Shown here in pieces: positions 58,797 to 64,000 of a stretch of 64,000 nt of DNA. The DNA lies in the NCBI GenBank assembly GCA_003056425.1, contig PYVY01000011.1, positions 62,001-126,000 on the forward strand. Direction: 5' to 3'. The notes below the pieces were generated by a model. That model saw nothing but the letters and a program-made list of their open reading frames with translations, was not told where the DNA came from and made no database searches. Within the stretch, counting starts at the first letter, position 1; each line of letters starts with the position of its first letter. Source of the stretch: Alteromonas indica (GTDB lineage Bacteria; Pseudomonadota; Gammaproteobacteria; Enterobacterales; Alteromonadaceae). The position numbers and the translations under genes were made by a program.

Positions 58797-59540
58797 TTAT
58801 GCTTTATGCTTAACCTGATAGACCTGCCAGTCTTTTAGCAGCTGCTCGATTGACGCCCCAGGTGAACACGTAATTTCCAGCCAGCGCTGTGAAGCAGGAT
58901 GTTCAAACCCAAGTCTGGTACAACTTAAGGCCAGATTCTTAAAATCAAACCGTTCACGTAAAAATTTATTTTGTTTACCATCGCCGTGACTGGTGTCACC
59001 CAGGATAGGATGGCGCAAATGCACCATGTGCCGTCGCAGTTGATGCTTGCGTCCTGTATGCGGGTACAAACGCACCAACGTATAGCGAGATGTGGGGTAA
59101 CGGTCTGACTGTATTGGTAATTCAAAATAACGTTCAGGTTGATAGACCGTACAGGCTGGTTGAGGTGCAATATCGCCGCGATCTTTATCTGCAAATTTGT
59201 CTGCTTTAAATTTTAACGCGTAATCAACCATACCCGGCGCCTGCACAAAACCACGCACAATAGCCGTATATTGCTTGATAATTTGGCGTGCCATCATCTG
59301 TCGACCCAGAATACTGGCGCTGACGCCATCAAAGGTAAACAACAAAATTCCACTGGTGGGACGGTCCAGTCGGTGCACGGGAAAGACATGCCGGCCAATT
59401 TGATCTCTTAGTTGTTGTACCGCAAAACGGGTTTCCCGTTTGTCGATTGGACTACGATGCACTAACAAACCAGCAGGTTTGTTGATAGCAACGAGAGTGT
59501 CATCCTGATACACAATTGGTAGAGGCGCGCGGTCATCCAT
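58797..59540 (-). CDS. truC: tRNA pseudouridine(65) synthase TruC
   Basis: Makes pseudouridine 65 in tRNA-Ile1 and tRNA-Asp. 247 residues of the RluA family; catalytic Asp59 in HRLDRPTSG, plus YTLVRLYPHTGRKHQLRRHM. It overlaps yqcC by 8 bp and precedes yqcA by 15 bp. Confidence 0.95.
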   Translation of the reverse strand: MDDRAPLPIVYQDDTLVAINKPAGLLVHRSPIDKRETRFAVQQLRDQIGRHVFPVHRLDRPTSGILLFTFDGVSASILGRQMMARQIIKQYTAIVRGFVQAPGMVDYALKFKADKFADKDRGDIAPQPACTVYQPERYFELPIQSDRYPTSRYTLVRLYPHTGRKHQLRRHMVHLRHPILGDTSHGDGKQNKFLRERFDFKNLALSCTRLGFEHPASQRWLEITCSPGASIEQLLKDWQVYQVKHKA

Positions 59541-59859
59541 GGAACGGCTCAGCTTTACTAATATTGTCTAATACCAAAAGCTGATGAACCAGTGGAGTAT
59601 GCTCGCCCTCATACACCTGTTGGGCCATAGGCGCGACATCCATAGCAGGCGGTAAGCTACCATGTTCAGTCAGGTATTGGCGTAGCTGGGGTAGGAAAAT
59701 AAACTGTAACCATTGTTCAAACGCCAGGGTATCTATCGCGAACGGTGCTTGCGAAGTTAACTGCTGAGCAGTCGGCGGGTAATCGCTCCATAAACCTGAT
59801 TGCTGTAAATACGTCTGGATCTGCAGCAACGTATTTTCAATATTTTGAATGTGCGTCAT
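59533..59859 (-). CDS. yqcC: YqcC family protein
   Basis: Unknown function, conserved upstream of truC. From the ATG at 59859 (MTHIQNIENTLLQIQTYLQQ) the product is 108 residues, matching YqcC size, with FAIDTLAFEQWLQFIFLPQL as the conserved core. A longer frame to 59913 adds 18 codons of poor similarity. Co-translated with truC. Confidence 0.88.
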   Translation of the reverse strand: MTHIQNIENTLLQIQTYLQQSGLWSDYPPTAQQLTSQAPFAIDTLAFEQWLQFIFLPQLRQYLTEHGSLPPAMDVAPMAQQVYEGEHTPLVHQLLVLDNISKAEPFHG

Positions 59860-59948
59860 AGCTTGTGTGGTTGGTTTGTTAAAAAGCGCAAGTATACCAC
59901 GACTGGTCAACATGAAGGCAGACAGGTAAACTACCCGGCTTAGGTTTT

Positions 59949-61028
59949 ATGGCAGTACAGGTGGCAACAATGGGCGCACAGACAATTGAATCAATCAGTG
60001 AATTTTTGCTTCACGCAGGCACAAACTTTCAAGTCGTAGATATGGGCCGGGGGCTGACACCTATTGACGCCCAAACCTTTTTAGATTTGGAAAACGGCAA
60101 ATTACTGGTTCCGCGCCCCCGCCAGCAACACGCCTGGTTCGCAATCGTATTTTGGAATACCAGCCAAACCCAGGCTAAAGAATACATCTGGTTTTTGAAA
60201 TTGCCGGTTGATGAGCAAGGTTTGGTGGTGACGGCCACCCGTAATCACTTTTTGCAAATTATTGTGGATGCGTTAGGAAGCAGCCTGGCCGACGACACCG
60301 AACAAGGGGAAACACTGCCAGACAATCCCTACAATTTTGTGCCGCCACAAACACTAATGGCACATTTTAATGCGCTCATTCGCCATGTATTGAATAAGCC
60401 AGCGGTAACAGGCACGGCCGATGTCGAACGCTATATCCGACATCCTGCGGTAATGGACTGGCAAACATTGTCGATTCAGGCCATCGCCGACTGCGCCTAC
60501 CACATAGAGAAAAACCAGTTGGACCAGCCTTTCACCCAACATTTTTCATTGTTCGCGGCGGATTTTCAGCAAACCTACTTAAGTGCTTTAGAACATGTTG
60601 CATTGCCCCAGCTTGTGCAGAACTATCTGCTGGCATGGCTGGATAAACATGGTATTACCAGCGAAGAGTCGGCTGTAGCGCTAGCGGTATTAAGAGCGCT
60701 AAGTTGTGATGAGGTTATGCCCGAAATCCAACAACGTCTGGCCACTATTCTGGCTGCCTCTGAGCTGAATATGGATGTATTATCGGTTATTGCGGCTCGT
60801 CACTTTAATCAGTTGAACGACACCTTATTACTCGCGTTTTTCGAGCATGCGGCCAAATTAGACACCCAACAACAGTTTGACGGGGCGCTGTTTAAAGGCT
60901 TTTTTGCCGACTTAGTCAGCATCCCCACCCTACGCACCAAAGTACTTGGTTTGCTACGCTCTACAGAACGCAGTGAAACGCTGGCGCGGGCGATTGGCGC
61001 GTTATTTTCTGCCACCCGAGGAAACTAA
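59949..61028 (+). CDS. DUF3549 family protein
   Basis: Conserved gammaproteobacterial protein of unknown function, 359 residues. N-terminal part contains LTPIDAQTFLDLENGKLLVP and an aromatic stretch (HAWFAIVFWN); the C-terminal half is helical and repeat-like. No signal peptide. Coupled to the DUF3301 gene (1-bp gap) and divergent from yqcC-truC-yqcA, a neighbourhood I recall from Vibrio and Shewanella. Family call is from memory of the sequence type. Confidence 0.78.
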   Translation: MAVQVATMGAQTIESISEFLLHAGTNFQVVDMGRGLTPIDAQTFLDLENGKLLVPRPRQQHAWFAIVFWNTSQTQAKEYIWFLKLPVDEQGLVVTATRNHFLQIIVDALGSSLADDTEQGETLPDNPYNFVPPQTLMAHFNALIRHVLNKPAVTGTADVERYIRHPAVMDWQTLSIQAIADCAYHIEKNQLDQPFTQHFSLFAADFQQTYLSALEHVALPQLVQNYLLAWLDKHGITSEESAVALAVLRALSCDEVMPEIQQRLATILAASELNMDVLSVIAARHFNQLNDTLLLAFFEHAAKLDTQQQFDGALFKGFFADLVSIPTLRTKVLGLLRSTERSETLARAIGALFSATRGN

Positions 61029-61029
61029 T

Positions 61030-61335
61030 GTGACCCTGGCTGAACTTACCCTGTTTTTATGCTTACTATTGATTGGTTTTCAGTTTTGGCGTATTCGCAG
61101 CATTAGTGAACGAGCGAATCTGCATATTCAACAATATTGTCAAACCCACCAGCTACAATTACTGTCGGTCGCCCGGCGTAAAACGCGATTATCGTTTAAA
61201 TACGCGAAAATCGACTGGCATTCTGTTTTTGTATTTGAGTTTTCGGGAAATGGTGAAGACCGTTACGTAGGCGAAATGGAGCTGATAGGACAACGGGTGT
61301 TGCGCACCCATTTACCGCCGTATCGGGTAAATTAA
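61030..61335 (+). CDS. DUF3301 family membrane-anchored protein
   Basis: Begins with GTG at 61030, one base after the DUF3549 stop, preceded by GAGGAAAC. 101 residues: one N-terminal membrane span (LAELTLFLCLLLIGFQFW), then a cytoplasmic basic domain (SVARRKTRLSFKYAKIDWHS). An upstream frame to 60946 overlaps DUF3549 and is rejected. Function unknown. Confidence 0.82.
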   Translation: MTLAELTLFLCLLLIGFQFWRIRSISERANLHIQQYCQTHQLQLLSVARRKTRLSFKYAKIDWHSVFVFEFSGNGEDRYVGEMELIGQRVLRTHLPPYRVN

Positions 61336-61346
61336 AGCAATAGATA

Positions 61347-61865
61347 CAAAAAAAGCGATAACCTCAAGGTCATCGCTTTTTTCAAATTTTGAGCATCCTT
61401 CTCAGCCATCCATTGCAGTTGAAATCATCCTGTTTCAAATCCCTGTATGCCCTTTCCATTTTCGCCCTGCGCATCCTGTGCAGGCTACTTATCCTTAAGT
61501 AGTTCCCTTTCCTTGATTCCCTGACACTATTACACATCCCATTCGTGTAACATTCTTCATCTATGAAGTTGTCCATGCGGTCTTCCTGACCGGGTTCCTT
61601 ACCTGCTATCCTTGCTTACGCACATCCTGTCACGCAAATCATCATCCGTTGATGTTGTCCGTTTTCTGGTGAATCATTCACCGGGTCCCTGTCCTTACTC
61701 CACACCTTGTGGTCTCTTCGTCACTGAAGATGTCCTAACTGTTCGATTCCTTCGAACTGTCCTATTCCTACATCCCTGTGCAACATATCCGTGTTAGATG
61801 GCTCGTCCGTTTAATCCTTCAATACTGATCGTGCGCCGTCCTGACTCGTCGTGTTTCCCTGTGAC
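61347..61865 (-). ncRNA. csrB: CsrB-family sRNA (CsrA-sequestering)
   Basis: No gene fits this 520-bp stretch, but its minus strand carries about 30 GGA triplets (counted by eye), mostly as AGGA, AGGGA or CAGGAUG, the CsrA-binding core. Several sit in loops of short perfect hairpins: CTACTTA-AGGA-TAAGTAG (61485-61502), GTTCGA-AGGAA-TCGAAC (61741-61757), CGGTC-AGGAA-GACCG (61578-61592), TTGAAA-CAGGATGA-TTTCAA (61419-61438) and GAG-AAGGATG-CTC (61391-61403). It ends in a strong terminator, and a UvrY/GacA-type box lies about 170 bp upstream. This is the hallmark of CsrB/CsrC/RsmZ RNAs, which titrate the post-transcriptional regulator CsrA. The exact 5' end is uncertain. Confidence 0.88.
61348..61382. 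terminator. Bidirectional terminator (csrB on minus, DUF3301 on plus)
   Basis: AGCGATAACC-TCAA-GGTCATCGCT forms a 10-bp stem with one mismatch; T-runs of six or seven are present on both sides. Lies 13 bp after the DUF3301 stop and forms the 3' end of the sRNA. Confidence 0.9.
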
Positions 61866-61870
61866 GATTG

Positions 61871-61878
61871 ATATATTA
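61871..61878 (-). promoter_or_regulatory. Probable -10 region of csrB
   Basis: On minus, TAATATAT lies 6-7 bp before the first GGA-containing sequence. The matching -35 is weak (TCGCAA at 17 bp), as is usual for a promoter needing an activator. Confidence 0.45.
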
Positions 61879-62034
61879 CTGGCTTGAAGAAGCTTTGCGA
61901 GAGGCAATTTGAAGAAATTTTAAGACAGTTTTTTGACACTGCTATCAAACATTAAAAAAGTTCAATAAAAACATCAGGTTTATACTTAAGTATAGTTTCG
62001 AGGAAGATAAAATAACCGTAAAAAATTACGCAGA

Positions 62035-62052
62035 TGTACGATATGTCTTACA
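62035..62052. promoter_or_regulatory. UvrY/GacA-type upstream activating box
   Basis: TGTACG-ATATGT-CTTACA matches the GacA/UvrY consensus TGTAAG-N6-CTTACA at 11 of 12 positions. It lies about 170 bp upstream of the predicted csrB start, the distance range seen for csr/rsm sRNA genes. It overlaps a 9-bp inverted repeat (TATGTCTTA at 62042 / TAAGACATA at 62068). Confidence 0.65.
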
Positions 62053-62089
62053 CAGGATGTCGGATTATAAGACATAAAGTTCACGCAAT

Positions 62090-62749
62090 TTATCGCAGAG
62101 GAATGTCGCTTGAACGCTTTTTATACAAAACGTCCCCTTCTACCCCGGCTATTTGTAGCGAAGTAACCTTAGAATAACCGCCATCTTCAAAAAAATAGCG
62201 ATAGGCAGGCACGGTGGCAAATACACCTACCCCCTGGCTTTCCTCGCTCTGCGCCACAATAGTATCAATGGCCCCCATGAGAACGTGGCCCAGACCAATA
62301 TGTTGATAGTCGGGATGTACGCCTATAAGCGAAATCATATGAAAGGATTCGGCAGGGATTAGCGCCCGAATCCGCTCTTCTTTTTCCACAAACTGGCGAG
62401 TGGAGAAAAGCCCGGCTGTGAGCATCATCTTTAATCGCCAATGCCACATACGCCCCGGTACAAAACCCTGGTTTGGCTTCGTAATGCAGGTTACCGCCAG
62501 CAACCGCGTTCCCTCAAACAAGCCCAGCAGTATTTGTTCGGCGTCCCAGCAAGCTGTGAGTTCTTGTTTTATGGCCTGACGTAAGCGGCTCTCATACCCT
62601 TCTCGCTCGGCCTGAAAGATATGCTCGAATAAGGCATCATTGTGATAGGCATTATACGCGATAGATGCGGCGACGTTGAGATCGTCAGCTTGTAAATAGG
62701 TGGCTTGTACAGCGTGGATATCGACTGAGACCGGCGTAGACGATGGCAT
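62090..62749 (-). CDS. GNAT family N-acetyltransferase
   Basis: 219 residues; the acetyl-CoA site is visible as IGVHPDYQHIGLGHVLMGAI (about 144-163), the Q/R-x-x-G-x-G/A motif. C-terminal FATVPAYRYFFEDGGYSKVT completes the fold. Substrate not predictable. SD AAGGAG precedes the ATG. The csrB control box lies just after its stop. Confidence 0.85.
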   Translation of the reverse strand: MPSSTPVSVDIHAVQATYLQADDLNVAASIAYNAYHNDALFEHIFQAEREGYESRLRQAIKQELTACWDAEQILLGLFEGTRLLAVTCITKPNQGFVPGRMWHWRLKMMLTAGLFSTRQFVEKEERIRALIPAESFHMISLIGVHPDYQHIGLGHVLMGAIDTIVAQSEESQGVGVFATVPAYRYFFEDGGYSKVTSLQIAGVEGDVLYKKRSSDIPLR

Positions 62750-62878
62750 GGTAACTCCTTAACCCAGCAAAACATTTGCTATGTACAAAGTTTAACCACA
62801 CCATGCCTTAAAAAGTAAAGCAAGAAAAGCGCAGAGTGGCGTTAACGACTAAACCAGGTCGGTTGTCAGCGCTGAAAT

Positions 62879-63006
62879 GCACTCTTCCACATGCCTGCAG
62901 ATTGCTATAAGCACTCTTCCACATCATTACAGAGCGCTGTAGGCACTCTTTCACATGATTACAGCGCGCTGTAGGCACTCTTTCACATGATTACAGCGCG
63001 CTGTAG
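62879..63006. repeat. 32-bp tandem repeat, four units, overlapping a gene end
   Basis: Units start at 62879, 62911, 62943 and 62975, with the core GCACTCTTTCACATGATTACA and then GCGCGCTGTAG. Units 3 and 4 are identical; 1 and 2 are more diverged. Each contains TACAGCGCGCTGTA, a perfect palindrome. The fourth unit covers the last codons (Y-S-A-L-stop) of the DUF3192 gene, so the array consists of copies of that gene's 3' end. Confidence 0.92.
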
Positions 63007-63350
63007 GCACTATCTCCCCAGCCCACTAAAGCACCATTTTTAAAGACCAGCGGGGTACACTCATCTTTCGTGGTTACGCCGTCATCCATAGTGCGCTGTG
63101 TGCGGTAATACAACACCCGATAAACCCCATCATCTTTTTGATGCATTTCGCTAAAATCGGCCACCCCCATTTTTCTGGCGATTGCCTCAAACGCTGCTCC
63201 CTGCTCTAAGTTGCTAATATGCTTTCGATTATTCTGTTCCCGCTCTTCCCACTCACTGGCGTGATTACTGTCATTTCCATCTACGGAAATAACACAGCCC
63301 GAAAGTACGACTGGGGCGCTTAATGCCAGTAATAAAGGTAAGTATTTCAT
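62991..63350 (-). CDS. DUF3192 lipoprotein
   Basis: Small lipoprotein of unknown function. From the ATG at 63350 (SD AAGGAA) the product is 119 residues: lipoprotein signal MKYLPLLLALSAPVVLSGC (Cys19), then a SmpA/BamE-like fold with ISNLEQGAAFEAIARKMG, YYRTQRTMDDGVTTKDECTP and LVFKNGALVGWGD, as in DUF3192. Its last 14 coding bases and stop are part of a 32-bp repeat that continues downstream. An upstream in-frame start (63398) would give a non-lipoprotein N-terminus and is not favoured. Confidence 0.88.
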   Translation of the reverse strand: MKYLPLLLALSAPVVLSGCVISVDGNDSNHASEWEEREQNNRKHISNLEQGAAFEAIARKMGVADFSEMHQKDDGVYRVLYYRTQRTMDDGVTTKDECTPLVFKNGALVGWGDSAYSAL

Positions 63351-63572
63351 TAGCGTATTCCTTTTTATTTTATATGAGTGTTGTGTACACCTGAACATAT
63401 CAAATCTAAGGCCAACTTTAACCTATTGATTTTACATAACTTAACCAAACACCCGATTGCATTAACTACCACTATTTAACAAACCACACTATTATTTAGT
63501 CAGACTAACAACTACGCTTTAAGGCCGCGCCATGGTAATTTGCTGGTTTTGGGTAGCACAGTTAGCATTTTT

Positions 63573-63884
63573 ATGAGTAATCCACATTCAGACCAGTTAT
63601 TCGCGTTATGCCAACAGCTTTATCAGCAAGGCACCACGCCTAATATCGCGTTACTGCGGGCAAAAGCGCCGGGCAAAGTCAGTATTACCCAGGCAATTGA
63701 TGCCATAAAGCGATTCAATAGCGCCGCCAAACCGGCTCTAAAAGAGGCAGGCTCGCCCCCCACCGAGGCGCAAAAAATTCAGTCACTGGAAAAACGGGTA
63801 GCCGAACTGGAAGCAGCCATCACTGTGCTTGAGCAACGTATATCCAGCGTTATACCGGAAGCCGGGGCGCCAGCGCCTGAATAA
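63573..63884 (+). CDS. Small KfrA-like coiled-coil protein
   Basis: Start at ATG 63573 (103 residues); the frame is open back to 63540. The N-terminal LYQQGTTPNIALLRAKAPGK and ITQAIDAIKRF resemble the helix-turn-helix of KfrA-type DNA-binding proteins, followed by a heptad-rich helix QSLEKRVAELEAAITVLEQR (about 70-89). The assignment is tentative and no strong SD is seen. Its 3' end overlaps the next convergent gene by 35 bp. Confidence 0.65.
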   Translation: MSNPHSDQLFALCQQLYQQGTTPNIALLRAKAPGKVSITQAIDAIKRFNSAAKPALKEAGSPPTEAQKIQSLEKRVAELEAAITVLEQRISSVIPEAGAPAPE

Positions 63885-64000
63885 ATCCGGCCAAATCATC
63901 TGCCAGTTTGTCGTCAGACTTTTTACCCACTTGCTCCAACAGTACCGCACCACTACTGTTATCAATGGTTAAGATATAATCGTCGTCGCTGGTCAACCCA
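63850..64000 (-). CDS. Partial unknown protein (C-terminal 50 residues)
   Basis: The end of a minus-strand frame that enters from beyond the window. It reads DDDYILTIDNSSGAVLLEQ, then VGKKSDDKLADDLAGFIQAL and ends APRLPV. It is protein-like and open to the window edge, but the family is not recognised from this fragment. It is convergent with, and overlaps, the KfrA-like gene. Confidence 0.5.
   Translation of the reverse strand, partial: GLTSDDDYILTIDNSSGAVLLEQVGKKSDDKLADDLAGFIQALAPRLPV

Noticed and set aside
61382..61576. 64-codon minus-strand frame with an apparently good Shine-Dalgarno sequence
   Set aside because: It lies inside the CsrB-like RNA. Its SD (AGGAAG) is one of the many GGA motifs, sitting in the loop of the hairpin at 61578-61592. 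The RNA explains the sequence better, though a dual-function RNA cannot be fully excluded.
61612..61797. 61-codon plus-strand frame
   Set aside because: Antisense to the GGA-rich RNA. Pro/Ser/Cys-rich composition follows from the many TCC triplets, and there is no ribosome site.

Overview
The window is a chromosomal segment of a marine-type gammaproteobacterium, most likely order Alteromonadales (Alteromonadaceae-like). This rests on a polar-type flagellar cluster with flgT/flgP and RpoN-type promoters, on the blocks purL-mltF-tadA, rpsB-tsf-pyrH-frr-uppS-cdsA-dxr-rseP-bamA-skp-fabZ-lpxA-lpxB-rnhB-dnaE-accA-tilS, map-glnD-dapD and yqcC-truC-yqcA, and on DUF3549/DUF3301/DUF3192 proteins. I see no phage, insertion sequence or CRISPR array.

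Layout. 1-4243: three tandem flagellin genes on the minus strand (the first cut by the window edge), separated by unusually long noncoding spacers. 5448-16267: flgL,K,J,I,H,G,F and then flgE,D,C,B on the minus strand as two operons, each headed by an RpoN (sigma-54) promoter. 16340-18112: cheR and cheV. 18315-21921: flgA, flgM, flgN and flgT on plus, with flgP on minus. FlgM and two of the flagellins carry textbook FliA (sigma-28) promoters, so the regulatory order RpoN -> hook/basal body -> FliA/FlgM -> filament can be read from the DNA. 21964-22039: tRNA-Arg(CCU), followed by smrA. 23239-29598: purL, divergent mltF, a 50-residue basic ORF and tadA. 29817-34991: a small membrane/coiled-coil protein, a CPA2 cation antiporter, a diguanylate cyclase and tilS.

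35021-53402 is one long minus-strand housekeeping block. It runs from ribosomal protein S2 and EF-Ts through UMP kinase, ribosome recycling and isoprenoid/phospholipid synthesis to outer-membrane biogenesis (RseP, BamA, Skp), lipid A and fatty acid enzymes, DNA polymerase III alpha, AccA and TilS. The usual lpxD between skp and fabZ is missing and is replaced by a terminator-bearing gap. 53763-58271 holds map, glnD and dapD on plus; 58332-59859 holds yqcA, truC and yqcC on minus; 59949-61335 holds the DUF3549 and DUF3301 genes.

The most interesting element is noncoding. The ~520-nt stretch 61347-61865, read on minus, carries about 30 GGA motifs, many in the loops of short perfect hairpins. 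It ends in a strong terminator and is preceded ~170 bp upstream by an 11/12 match to the UvrY/GacA box. This is a CsrB-family RNA that would titrate CsrA. Beyond it lie a GNAT acetyltransferase, a DUF3192 lipoprotein whose 3' end is repeated in 32-bp units, a small KfrA-like coiled-coil protein, and the end of a further gene cut by the window edge.
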